From: Chrysomallon squamiferum
Taxonomy: Eukaryota > Mollusca > Gastropoda > Neomphalida > Peltospiridae
DNA length: 32,500 nucleotides
Assembly: GCA_012295275.1 (NCBI GenBank)
Contig: CM022677.1
Location: 22,635,490-22,667,989 of the forward strand
Reading direction: 5' to 3'
How positions within the stretch are numbered: the first letter of the stretch is position 1; every line of letters begins with the position of its first letter. The notes beneath the pieces are model-generated. The model had not been told where the DNA came from, ran no database searches, and saw only the letters and a program-made list of their open reading frames with translations. Positions 1 to 9,899 of the stretch are shown one piece after another. Made by a program: the position numbers and the translations under genes.

Positions 1-289
1 TTTATCTAATTTTCTTTATTTCTTTTTCATTTTTTTCAAAGGTTTCCTTCATATATTTTTCAAAATTAAATTTCATTTTTATTTCAGTTTATAGTAGAAT
101 TGTCCTCTTCCATCTCAGTTAAAAAATGTGACGACACAAAGCGACATTTAGAATGTTTGTCATTTGTTTCTAAATAAATAAATAATTTGTTTTATATTGT
201 ACCTTAATTACTGGACTACACTCGGAGGTTCTCTAATCAGTTTATTTAACGATTTTGTTATTGCTACAGTATTTTTTTTTTTCTCAGAT
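1..289 (+). other. 5' flank / 5'UTR intron end of RING gene 1
   Basis: AT-rich, T-rich sequence ending in a poly-T tract and a splice-acceptor-like CAG at 285-287, directly before ATATGGCAAC. About 195-285 resembles the matching stretch before gene 2 (about 18490-18560), including the shared motif CGGAGGTT, so it is probably the 3' part of a 5'UTR intron. The first exon and promoter of gene 1 would lie left of the window. Confidence 0.5.
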
Positions 290-2420
290 ATGGCAACAGC
301 TTCAAGTTCCGATGATCAAATGCTTTGTTATCTTTGTCTGAACGTTTTCCACAATCCACGTTGTCTTTTATGTGGACATTCCTTCTGCACGAAATGCCTG
401 CATGAACATATAAATACAAATTATCAAATCAACGACAGACAAATCACGTGCCCGTATTGCATGCAAGAGGTGCAGATACCAGACAGAACGAAACCAGTGG
501 AAACATGGGCAGCTCAGTTTCCTGTAAACATTTCTTTACAGGAGGCAATTAGCAAACTGGAACGTTCAAAGATGTGTGAGTGAGCAGTGCTGTGTTTAGA
601 TACAGTGATTATTTAATTAGTAATATTTATGTATTAACCATCGCTGCAGGCTGCTAAATTAAAAATACAAATTTTGTCTATACCGTTTCTTCACAAAATC
701 TTTAAATCAACTGATAACAAATTATATAACCTTTCACACTGAGCCCATATTTTACTAATAGCAGTAACACTAGTTCTATTGTTTCTCTTTATTATCATTA
801 TTTACTATTATTACTATTATTATTGTGTTTGTATTATTTATTTATTTATTTATTTCAGCTGGAAAGGGAGGTCACATTTCAGTTCTGAGTTCTGTTAGTG
901 ACAGTCTGAAAACCTTTAGAGAAATTCTTCAGTCAGAGATGGATGAAAATATTGAGAAACTTCGGCAAGACGTCGACATCAACGTGGTGGAGACTACAGA
1001 AGAAGTTAAAAGGATTGGTAACAAATTAATCTTAGAATTTACAGACGCTGTCCATAAAGAGGAAGATAGGCTAATAAAAGAAATAGAAAAATCTGTAAAC
1101 TTAGAAATAGAAAAAATGTTTACTGAACACAAACATCTGATCGAGGAAAACGAAAAATTGATCAAATTAGGTGAACATTTGTTAAAAAGTGACTCAGAGT
1201 CTGAAATTAAAACTAATATTCCAAAATTCACCGAACTTCAAAATACAACGTCAAAGTTTTTGGCCAAATCTCTTTCAAAAATTGATAAAGCCAAGGTTCA
1301 AATAAACCTGAGAAAATGTGATAAAAAGAAAGAAATGTCTGTCGACATTGGAGAAATTTACGCTAGCATCCAAACAGACACAGGATTAGAGAGACTGACA
1401 GACACATGCCAGCATACAAACACCATCAACACAACAACACAGAACACAGACACACAGATATACAAACTGACAGACACACTGAAACACACAGACACCATCA
1501 ACACAACAACACAGCAGATAGACACACAGATAGACAGACTGACAGACACACTGAAACACAAAGACACCATCAACACAACAACACATCACACAGACACACA
1601 GATAGACAAACTGACAGACACACTGAAATACACAGACACCATTAACACAAAAACACAAAAAGATATGTTAAATCCTTGGCTATTCTCCATCCTGGTGTCA
1701 GGTGAGGACAAGAGTAAAATTGTTGTCAGTGATTATAACAATGAATGTGTAAAATGTTTTTGTTTAGAAAGAAAATCAGTAATAAACAAACATGCAACGT
1801 CCTCGCAACCTTGCGGTGTTGCTGAATTTCGTGATCCACATGGTGTTGCTGTTGTTGTTACTCTCCCATTTAAAAAGAAAATATTATTCTTAAATTTGGA
1901 AAATTTCAAACTGATCAAAACTATCACAACTGACAAACAATATTTCTTTGTGGTTGTGCTACCCGGGAACCGTCTCGCGGTCACTGGTTTGTATAGTGGT
2001 CAGTACTTGGACATACTGACAGACAATGGTCAGCTTATTAATTCTTTCTCAGAAGATTTGATCCCCAAACCGGCCTGTCTTACAGTTCACGATCAATGTC
2101 TGACTGTTGTGTCAAAGACAGAAAGTGTAAACAGTTTATTTTGTATGACGTCATCAGGTGACGTCAAATGGATGTCACGTGATTCAGACAGACTGCGAGA
2201 CTTGAGAGGTGTTACATGTGACAGGGAGGGGAATATCTTTGTTTGTGATTTTAGAAGAAATTGTGTTGTGCAGTTGTTACGGAACGGAAAGTTTCTACGT
2301 GACGTCCTCACTGACCAAGATGGACTGTCCGGACCTTGGTCTGTCTGTTGTCATGGTAACACTTTGTATGTGACACAGAACACAGGAGAAATAAAAACAT
2401 TTACTTGGTGTAAAACGTAA
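290..2420 (+). CDS. RING–coiled-coil–NHL-like protein (B-box-less TRIM-like), gene 1
   Basis: Two coding exons, 290-575 and 859-2420, give 615 residues. The intron starts GTGAGT at 576 and ends TTTCAG at 858, in phase 1; the same junction is seen in genes 2 and 3. The start is the ATG two bases after a splice acceptor, followed by MATASSS, which all three paralogues share. Residues 13-57 form a C3HC4 RING: Cys13, Cys16, Cys28, His30, Cys33, Cys36, Cys54 and Cys57. This predicts E3 ubiquitin ligase activity. No B-box follows. Residues about 97-225 are Lys/Glu-rich coiled coil containing FTEHKHLIEEN. A Thr/Asp-rich linker with four 24-residue repeats follows, then about 250 residues of NHL-like propeller with the clear repeat LRGVTCDREGNIFVCDF. 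The architecture fits TRIM/NHL families expanded in molluscs; the substrate is unknown. The propeller could equally be described as six-bladed TolB-like. Confidence 0.85.
1395..1660 (+). repeat. 72-bp in-frame tandem repeat coding for the linker of gene 1
   Basis: The motif CTGACAGAC starts at 1395, 1467, 1539 and 1611, exactly 72 bp apart each time. Each unit codes for 24 residues beginning LTDT and containing TINT(T/K)TQ or a close variant. Gene 3 has a single unit and gene 2 has one degraded unit. The three extra units account for 72 of the 75 residues by which protein 1 is longer than protein 3. It lies between the coiled coil and the propeller. Confidence 0.9.
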
Positions 2421-3240
2421 ACTTCAAACTGTCTGCTAAGCTGTTTTCATCTTAACTGTTTTGGAATCAAAATTCGACAGACATTTCTTTCTTTACATGA
2501 ACTGTAAAACAAACCAAAAATTCAGATAAACTGTTAATTTAAATATGTTTCAACTTATTTCCTTTATCAAAAAAAAAAAAAAAAAACAACTAAATCACTG
2601 TTTCGTTTAAACTTACTAAATTAAACTTTAAAGACTAAAAAACACCTGATTTACTTTTTATATTTGTACCTAGTTTTGTCATTTTGTCAAAGAATATATG
2701 TTTCGTCTTAAGGCTTGTTAACAATAAATAAATAAATAAATAAATATAAATAAATAAATACGTTATTCACTATTTTTGAAATAAAGGAAGTAAATTAATA
2801 ACAAAATTACTGCTTGCTGCTGATGGAAGTTATTAATTCAGTTAATTAATTAATTATGTAAACTAGTATATTTCAAAGAATGTGATATATTATGTATACC
2901 TTGTACATACCCCAGTGTAATGCAATAAATTATTTGTATTATGATAAAATAAAATCATTCTGTCATAATTTCATTTAAATTTGTTTCTTAATTTCTCTCT
3001 CTGTACCACGTATTTAATGTATATAATATTTTATAAATATGAGTATTAACAAATATATATTTCCATTTTAATTATTTGGGATGTTGATTTATGTATTTGT
3101 TTGTTTGTTTGTTCCGTTTTATTTTGTTTTACTTATTTTATTTTATTTTATTTTTTATTTCATTTATTTATTTATCGTTTTATGTGCGCACATGCAAGTG
3201 TACTTGTTAGTGTGATTTATTAAAAAAATGTTACATTATC
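2421..3240 (+). other. 3'UTR and downstream flank of RING gene 1
   Basis: The first 100 bases after the stop align with the sequence after genes 2 and 3 (shared motif ACATTTCTTTCTTTACA or close variants). A stretch around 2880-3000 aligns with 20980-21110 after gene 2. It contains (AAAT)n at about 2722-2760 and short T/A runs. No ORF of interest was seen. Confidence 0.6.
2924..2929 (+). terminator. Candidate poly(A) signal, RING gene 1
   Basis: AATAAA about 500 bp after the stop. It sits in a block also found after gene 2, where AATAAA is at 21041-21046. Conservation in both copies favours this over the AAATAAAT microsatellite near 2722. Confidence 0.45.
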
Positions 3241-3268
3241 ATTAGTGACCACATTTCAAGGAAAACAC

Positions 3269-3270
<2 letters not shown>

Positions 3271-3360
<90 letters not shown>
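3271..3360. repeat. (CT)45 microsatellite
   Basis: Uninterrupted CT dinucleotide run of about 90 bp. The arginine/glutamate ORF on the other strand is only a reading of the repeat. Confidence 0.95.
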
Positions 3361-3364
<4 letters not shown>

Positions 3365-3621
3365 AGGTCGTGATATCACTAACACGTGTTTTAATAACAA
3401 GTTAAAAATGCACAAGCTGAACAGAGATGACAAATATTTCAAACATTGTTGTATTCCACCTGTCACGCGGTCAGTGGATTGTTAGACAGAGAAATATTTG
3501 ATATCAGTATCAGCTCTGTACCCTGATTAAATCTTGAGACTGGGCGATATTGTTACAAAATTTGTTGTAAACATCTTGCTTCTTTTGTGTTGCATATATA
3601 AATATATCAATATAGATATAT

Positions 3622-3708
3622 TGCTATTTTGTTGTCATGATTTGTTATTAATTAAGATTGGATGGGTAGCACGACTTCAAGAAAATAACAAATCACTGAG
3701 TATTTATA
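3622..3708 (+). repeat. 87-bp direct repeat, copy A
   Basis: Near-identical to 4226-4312; I count about 6 mismatches in 87. It contains TTAATTAAGATTGGATGGG. The two copies are 604 bp apart in the same orientation. No coding potential. Confidence 0.85.
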
Positions 3709-4225
3709 TATATATATATCAGGTTTCTGACATGAAATGTAAAATACAATAAACACCTCGTTTTTATTTTTCTTCCAGTCATATTTATTAATTCAGTGTA
3801 AAAAGATAAAACAACTGTAATAAACTTTAAAAACAATAAATATTAAAAAGCATAAAAAAGCAAAAAAGAACAAGAAGAAAACACACACGCACAAAAAAAA
3901 AAGCATAAAATAAAAAATCGCCCACAATACAGAAACGGAATAAACAAACAAATAAATAAATAAATAGATAAATAAATAAATAAATAAATGGAATCAGAAG
4001 ATGTAATGAAAACACCTTAAAAACTACTTTAAATCTGACGATATATATGAACACATATTATTTCATTATTAAATAATATATGTCATATTTCAGTTCCTAT
4101 AATCATTATCTATCTGTCCATCTGTCTGTCTATCTGTCTGTCTGTCTGTCTGTCTGTCTGCCTCTCTATCTTTGGATCTATCTGCATAAAAATACACAGA
4201 TACATTTAAACGTATTTTTAAACGG

Positions 4226-4312
4226 TGCTATTTTGTTGTCGTGATTCGTTATTAATTAAGATTGGATGGGTAGTACGACTTCAAGAAAATAATAAAGCAC
4301 TGAGTAATTATA
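4226..4312 (+). repeat. 87-bp direct repeat, copy B
   Basis: Second copy of the 3622-3708 sequence. The intervening 517 bp (AAAT-rich tract and (TCTG)n) is not repeated, so this is either a short segment duplicated at a distance or two copies of a small element. Confidence 0.85.
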
Positions 4313-4848
4313 TTACCTCTTCCCCTACTAATAAATATGAAATTTCCAACAACTAAGTCTTTGCTAACAATTGATACAGACTGAAAATACAGGAATGTAA
4401 ATCGTTTTCTTGTAAGAGATCATCAGCTTTTTAACTGTAGTATGATTTCTCCTATTGACTTGTCTGCTCTCTTTAAATGTACTAGATGAAGGGAGATAAT
4501 TTGTTTACGGCTTAAGCAGTATCCGAATTTTTGTACTATCTTATTATGGAATTATTTCCCTTGATTAGCAATCACCTAATACAGAATGATCTAATTATAT
4601 TAATTAATTAAGTGTGGTTAGATACATGTCTAACGTACATACAAACATACGTACATACCTCCATAGATGCGTGTTTGTGTGTGTGTATTACACACACACA
4701 CACACGCGCGCGCACACACATTATACATTTATAACAAAAACGTTTAGAATAAGTTAAACAGTACACTTTTGTCCACAGCTCGAACTTACTAAATCACGTG
4801 ATCAACATTTTATTTTAATACCAGGCGTTAAATTATTTAATGTCTCTC

Positions 4849-4893
<45 letters not shown>

Positions 4894-6142
4894 GGAAGTA
4901 TTATACTGTTATTTTTATGTGTAATCGTTAAAAGAAAATCAGTCACATTTTTTATATGATGATGAAAATAGAATTATGTTTTTTTATAATTTCTTCCATG
5001 AACTGCTTCCTACAAGCTCCCCCCCATCTCGCCGATGATAACAGCTGTTTCAGGAAACTGAACATACATCGTCTGATTCTATTTCTGACGTATCTTTCAA
5101 ATGATAGTCTGATAACAGTTCAAATTAATCTTCAAAACAAAAATAATTATAAAAAAGAAACATTGTATTATCCCCCCAAATATTCAACAGTGCGACAAGT
5201 TCGAGAATTTTCCTTTCCCTGTTTTTCTGTCACACACGACGCTGATTTTCGTGAACGACCAAAGTTTCACAATTTAAAACTGTTCACATTTAAAAGTATA
5301 AAAGAATGTTAGATTACAGCTAATTGCTTGATAAAATAATTAAAATTAATATTTTTTCAATACTAATAAAAGAGATGAATACAAAAGCAGTCTCACTTAC
5401 TTCATTTTACAAATCTTCTACATTTTTATGATCTCACTGAATGACGTCATATAATGTTATACTTACCAAAACTACAGGAAAAACAACTTATTTAAAATAA
5501 AAATCTAACAAAATTGTAAAATATAATTCTGTACAATTTATTTATTTGAAATTTGAAGATTTGTTTTTTAAATGATCTACTTCTGTTTTATTATTGTTAT
5601 TATTATTATTATTATCATCATCATCATTAATCATCATTATTATTATTATCATCATTATTATTATTATCATCATCATTATCATGATGAATATATAAATTTG
5701 ATTAACGCTGATCTTGTTTGAGAAACTCACTTTTGATTAGCATCTGAATTAACACAACATACCTGTGAATAGTGAGATTTTACCTTAGTAAATACATTAT
5801 TTTTGTTTATATATTTTTTTTTATGATGATGATTGTTTAAATACTATTTCAAACCTTGTAAGATTCATTAAATGAGTGCGGTCACGTGATTAATCCAAGT
5901 CTTTTCTCTGTACCAGTCTTACCTTCAGTACGATTCAGTTCACTGCGAAATTTGAACAAGATTTATTTTTTGTTGGACGTCCGAAATCACGTGGTCAGCT
6001 GACTGTTGTCGTGAATCAAAAGACAGAAATAGTTGATATCAATGTCAGGTCCCAGACCGGCTAATATTGAGATTCGGCGACATGCGCACTCCGAACTTTT
6101 CTTATAGCATATTTCTAATGTGCATTACATGGAACCCTATGT

Positions 6143-6146
<4 letters not shown>

Positions 6147-6228
<82 letters not shown>
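6147..6228. repeat. (GA)41 microsatellite
   Basis: Uninterrupted GA run. It follows a flank-family copy (5870-6080). Confidence 0.95.
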
Positions 6229-6231
<3 letters not shown>

Positions 6232-6289
6232 TATATATGCATCTCTCTATCAATGTATCCATACATGTTTGTATCCATCTTCGCATTTC

Positions 6290-6480
6290 TAAATGCATGT
6301 ATGTATGTGTAAATGTAATTATGAATATATGTATCTATATATGCATTTTGGTATGTATGTTTGTATCTATGTATGTATGATTGTATGTATGTATGTATGT
6401 ATGTATGTATGTATGTTTGTATCTATGTATGTATCTATGTATGTATGTATGTATGTATGTATGTATATTTGTATGTTTGG
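6290..6480. repeat. (ATGT)n-rich tract at the left edge of duplicated block 1
   Basis: Imperfect ATGT/ATCT tetranucleotide array. A similar ATGT-rich tract lies at 11400-11810, left of block 2, so the tract is probably part of the duplicated unit. The tyrosine/valine-rich ORFs across it are repeat readings. Confidence 0.85.
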
Positions 6481-6736
6481 AGGTAGACAGGTAAACAGAC
6501 CTGATGACGTATGTATCCACAGATATATTTATGTATCTATTTCACGGTTTCTAACTTCACTTTAATAATATTTCAAATTAATAACTCATTTAAGATACTA
6601 AAATACCACATTTATATAAATCTACGTGTGAATATTCTCAATATAAAACTTTCACTTTTACCATACTGCATATCAGAAAAGTTCAAATGACATTAAACAA
6701 AAAACAGAAGTAATTTTCTTAAAGTTGTGATATCAT

Positions 6737-6742
6737 TTTATT
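6737..6742 (-). terminator. Poly(A) signal of Gly-rich gene 1
   Basis: TTTATT on the + strand is AATAAA on the minus strand. It ends a 3'UTR exon whose acceptor (CACAG on the minus strand) is at 6938-6942. The same layout occurs in the paralogue at 11982-11987. Confidence 0.7.
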
Positions 6743-7034
6743 TTTTCACACACGAGAATATGATGTTCGTTGACATATTACCTGAAAATACAAAACAGCT
6801 AATGAAACTGAAATATATAAGAAGAAAATTATAATTATGAAATGGAAACAGAATCATTAATAGATAAATATGAGTCATTCTTGATGTACTCTGAATGAAA
6901 GTTGTCATAAACAGAGTTGAAATTATTTCTTCAGCCACTGTGTAAGTGTGCTACATTAAACTAAACAAAATATTAACTGACATCTTGTAAACGCATTAAT
7001 TAACTCTGTGGAATAAATATATTTTCTCACCTTT

Positions 7035-7481
7035 TCAATATGCGTTGTATCCGCCTCCGTATTGGTTTCCGTATCCTCCGTATCCGCCTCCGTATCCACC
7101 TCCGTATCCACCTCCGTATCCACCTCCGTTATTTCCGTATCCTCCCCCATATCCACCTCCGTATCCTCCTCCAAATCCTCCTTTACCTCCTCCAAATCCT
7201 CCCCATCCTCCTCCGTATCCTCCTTTACCTCCTCCGAAACCTCCCCAGCCTCCTCCGTGTCCCCCTTTACCTCCTCCAAATCCTCCCCATCCTCCTCCGT
7301 GTCCTCCTCCAAATCCTCCCCAGCCTCCTCCGTGTCCTCCTCCGAAACCTCCCCATCCACCTAAACCTCCTAAACCTCCATTACCTTTTCCGTAATATCC
7401 ACCAGAGTTTCCATAATAGGTTTGTCCGGCACAGGCAAGAGACAAGCAGACAGCAAGAACGACGAAAACAGCTTTCATCAT
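7035..7481 (-). CDS. Secreted Gly/Tyr-rich repetitive protein, copy 1
   Basis: Single coding exon, 148 residues. It opens MMKAVFVVLAVCLSLACAGQ, a classic signal peptide with likely cleavage after ACA (about residue 18). The mature chain is almost wholly Gly with Tyr, Trp, Phe, Lys and His. It has about six GGWGGFGGG(H/K/Y) units at residues about 42-100, then GGGY repeats with a GNNGG break, ending in YNAY. On the minus strand the exon starts after TTTTATTTTAG at 7491. The TGA stop lies 4 nt before a GTGAG donor at 7030, so there is a 5'UTR intron (7491-7856) and a short 3'UTR intron (6938-7030). The composition resembles extracellular structural Gly-rich proteins such as shell-matrix, cuticle, adhesive or antimicrobial types. 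The exact role is unknown. Confidence 0.85.
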   Translation of the reverse strand: MMKAVFVVLAVCLSLACAGQTYYGNSGGYYGKGNGGLGGLGGWGGFGGGHGGGWGGFGGGHGGGWGGFGGGKGGHGGGWGGFGGGKGGYGGGWGGFGGGKGGFGGGYGGGYGGGYGNNGGGYGGGYGGGYGGGYGGYGNQYGGGYNAY

Positions 7482-7856
7482 TTTAAATGTCTAAAATAAA
7501 ACAAGAACTAAAATGTTAATTTTTATTTTAATTTTTACTTTTATTTCTTTTCTTTTCTTTATCGTAAGTTTTCACTAAGTCATATTATGTTGTGAGAACA
7601 TAAAACTAAATTTAATGTTTGTAACTTGAGCTGAATCAAATACTAAATGAAATTCTTTCTGATGAAAATACGATAGAGATAGAAAAATTCGTAGATTTTC
7701 AATACGTTATAATAATTTACATCTGAAATTAGTAATTTGCCTTATAGTCTAGTAATCATTGAAACATGAATAACAATTGTTTAAGCTTAATGATATTTCA
7801 GTACATTAGTAATTAAAGAAGTAAACAAAAACCAAACTATTGACCAGTTTACTTAC

Positions 7857-7880
7857 TGTGTTGGTTTCCAGATTAATTCT
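7857..7880 (-). other. 5'UTR exon of Gly-rich gene 1 (approximate start)
   Basis: A GTAAGT donor at 7851-7856 (minus strand) closes a short untranslated exon that starts about 25-30 bases after the TATA box. The paralogue has the same arrangement, with its donor at 13018-13023. The exact transcription start is inferred. Confidence 0.5.
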
Positions 7881-7900
7881 GATGTGTTCTCTTCCCTGCT

Positions 7901-7909
7901 CTATTTATA
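7901..7909 (-). promoter_or_regulatory. TATA box of Gly-rich gene 1
   Basis: TATAAATAG on the minus strand. It is matched in the paralogue by TATATATAG at 13068-13076. A CCAAT box (ATTGG on the + strand, 7983-7987) lies about 80 bp upstream and is conserved in the paralogue at 13159-13163. A perfect TGACGTCA (CRE-like) at 7938-7945 is present in this copy only. Confidence 0.7.
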
Positions 7910-8329
7910 CAACAAAGTTTATTACTTAGATTGATCGTGACGTCATATTATGCAACATTTGATTCATGTGAAACTTTGATTGATTGGAAATCCATCAATT
8001 TGCTTTGGTGTCACAATTTATTAAAGATTGATGATAATTATTATTTCTCCCATCAGCTTTAGTTTTCTCTGCGTTTACGAATAAATTAAAAAATGATTTC
8101 ATCCGCTTTAAAAAAAAAAAAAACACTAGAATGTTGTTCAAGCGAATAAATTATTTTATCTCTTGTTTTCTTTTGTTTGTTTGTTTCAATCTAATCTGAA
8201 TGAATTATTATTATTATTATTTACGATCTGTTATTAGTGTCATCATTTTGAAAGCGAAAGTATTTATTCAATCGTCGACAACAAGTTAAGCTGAAAGTAA
8301 TGTGTTTTTTATTGAAATAATCACAGTTC

Positions 8330-9530
8330 ACGACATGACACAGATAAATGTGGAATCGGTTTTCGCGCATGAGAAGCAAATTGTAAATTGGAAGAAGTAT
8401 TTGGAGGAGTCCATGAAGATTGGTGTGATGGATACGAACATTGATGTGGAGGCGAATACGGACATTGATGTGGATTGATACGGAAATTGATGTGGAGGCG
8501 GATACGAACACTGATGTGGAGGCGGATACGAACATTGATGTGGAGGCGGATACGAACATTGATGTGGAGGCGGATACGAACACTGATGTGGAGGCGGATA
8601 CGAACATTGATGTGGAGGCGGATACGAACATTGATGTGGAGGCGGATACGAACATTGATGTGGAGGCGGATACGAACATTGATGTGGATTGATACGGACA
8701 TTGATGTGGATTGCTACACGGACATTGATGTGGAGGCGGATACGAACACTGATGTGGAGGCGGATAGGAACATTGATGTGGAGGCGGATACGAACATTGA
8801 TGTGGATTGATACGAACATTGATGTGGATTGATACGAACATTGATGTGGAGGCGGATACGAACATTGATGTGGATTGATACGAACATTGATGTGGAGGCG
8901 GATACGAACATTGATGTGGATTGATACGAACATTGATGTGGAGGCGGATACGAACATTGATGTGGATTGATACGAACATTGATGTGGAGGCGGATACGAA
9001 CATTGATGTGGAGGCGGATACGGACATTGATGTGGAGGGGGATGCGGACATTGATGTGGATTGATACGAACATTGATGTGGATTGATACGAACATTGATG
9101 TGGAGGCGGATACGGACATTGATATGGAGGCGGATACGAACATTGATGTGGATTGATACGAACATTGATGTGGAGGCGGATACGAACATTGATGTGGAGG
9201 CGGATACGAACATTGATGTGGATTGATACGAACACTGATGTGGATTGATACGAACATTGATGTGGAGGCGGATACGAACATTGATGTGGATTGATACGAA
9301 CATTGATGTGGAGGCGGATACGAACATTGATGTGGAGGGGGATGCGGACATTGATGTGGATTGATACGAACATTGATGTGGAGGCGGATACGGACATTGA
9401 TGTGGAGGCGGATGCGGACATTGATGTGGATTGATACGAACATTGATGTGGAGGCGGATGCGGACATTGATGTGGAGGCGGATACGGACACGATACGCAG
9501 AAAGAAATGAATATGCAGGACACGACTCAA
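8330..9530 (+). pseudogene. Decayed Gly-rich exon on the + strand, interrupted by a minisatellite
   Basis: Follows an acceptor-like CACAG near 8327. In one frame it reads FGGVHEDWCDGYEH and then a stop; the corresponding place in block 2 reads FGGGHKGW and then a stop. Both recall the GFGGGHGGGW units of the neighbouring secreted genes. The repeat core GGAGGCGGATAC codes for GGGY in that frame, but each unit adds TGA, so no long product is possible. After the array, 9490-9530 aligns with 13800-13830, and a 3' tail with AATAAA follows. Most likely a dead, divergently transcribed paralogue; a noncoding transcript remains possible. Confidence 0.5.
8434..9490. repeat. Minisatellite of 22- and 24-bp units (about 45 copies)
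   Basis: The common half is (G)AACATTGATGT or close variants, joined either to GGAGGCGGATAC (24-bp unit) or GGATTGATAC (22-bp unit). I count about 45 occurrences of the ATTGATGT half. Mixing 22- and 24-bp units shifts frame every few copies. All three minus-strand frames stay open for 269 to 465 codons, which is a property of the repeat and not evidence of a protein. Confidence 0.95.
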
Positions 9531-9862
9531 ACTGAAAAAGTAAGAAATTTAGGTACAACTTCCTTTTTATTGCAATTGTTTTGGGGGTTTTTGCATCAGT
9601 AATCAGAAATGTTTTCAAATTGTAAATATATTGTACTTAATCAGTAAACTTCAGGTTAAAAATTGTGAATTACGGATCGAAGAAAAATATTCGCCTGCAT
9701 ACATCAATTAAACGTTTATTTTAATTAGAATTATTACTGCCAGTACATTTATCTAATCTGTCAATGTCTTTTATATGTTTTCATATCTTATAATGTACAC
9801 AAGAAGTACAGTACACAAGAAGTATGAAGAATGAATAAGTGTTGTGGAAAAAGTCAGATGTA

Positions 9863-9868
9863 AATAAA
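9863..9868 (+). terminator. Poly(A)-like signal after the decayed + strand exon, block 1
   Basis: AATAAA in a stretch (about 9640-9900) that aligns well with 13930-14180, where AATAAA is at 14140-14145. The 3' tail is better conserved than the exon before it. Confidence 0.45.
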
Positions 9869-9899
9869 ACCATTAATTCTCGACTTTTGTTTGTTCTGC

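Larger units (their letters stand above)
3361..6140. other. Intergenic stretch without a recognised gene
   Basis: About 3375-3545 and 5870-6080 resemble the dispersed flank family also seen at 23940-24345 and 24700-24960 (shared AACACGTGTTTTAATAACAA or a variant, and GCGGTCACGTGATTAA). In between are (AAAT)n at 3950-3988, (TCTG)n near 4115-4160, (CA)n/(CG)n at 4688-4718 and (TTA)n at 4852-4890, plus ATC/ATT-rich sequence at 5590-5690. A 118-codon ORF at 4956-5312 is not convincing. Confidence 0.5.

Noticed and set aside
1358-1658. Antisense Cys/Val-rich and sense His/Thr-rich ORFs over the gene 1 linker repeat
   Set aside because: Shadows of the 72-bp coding repeat, which lies in frame with the RING–propeller protein.
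3242-3466. Arg-Glu repeat ORFs over GA/CT tracts here and at 6120, 15618, 16627, 16857, 23106 and 26427
   Set aside because: Dinucleotide repeats read as RE or SL; no gene structure.
4956-5312. 118-codon + strand ORF
   Set aside because: It starts in an AT-rich tract, with no recognisable domain, splice context or paralogous support. It cannot be excluded as a lineage-specific gene but is not supported.
7040-7486. Plus-strand ORFs rich in Pro/Tyr, Ser or Leu/Ile opposite the Gly-rich gene
   Set aside because: Antisense shadows of the Gly-codon repeats. The minus strand has the signal peptide, TATA box and splice sites. The same applies at 12283-12654.
8434-9490. CRISPR-like regular repeats
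   Set aside because: There are no unique spacers; units are contiguous and the genome is eukaryotic, so this is a minisatellite.
8221-9618. Long minus-strand ORFs (465, 400 and 269 codons) across the minisatellite
   Set aside because: All three minus frames are open because the repeat contains no stop on that strand; the three products are only different readings of the same unit, and no splice or promoter context supports them.
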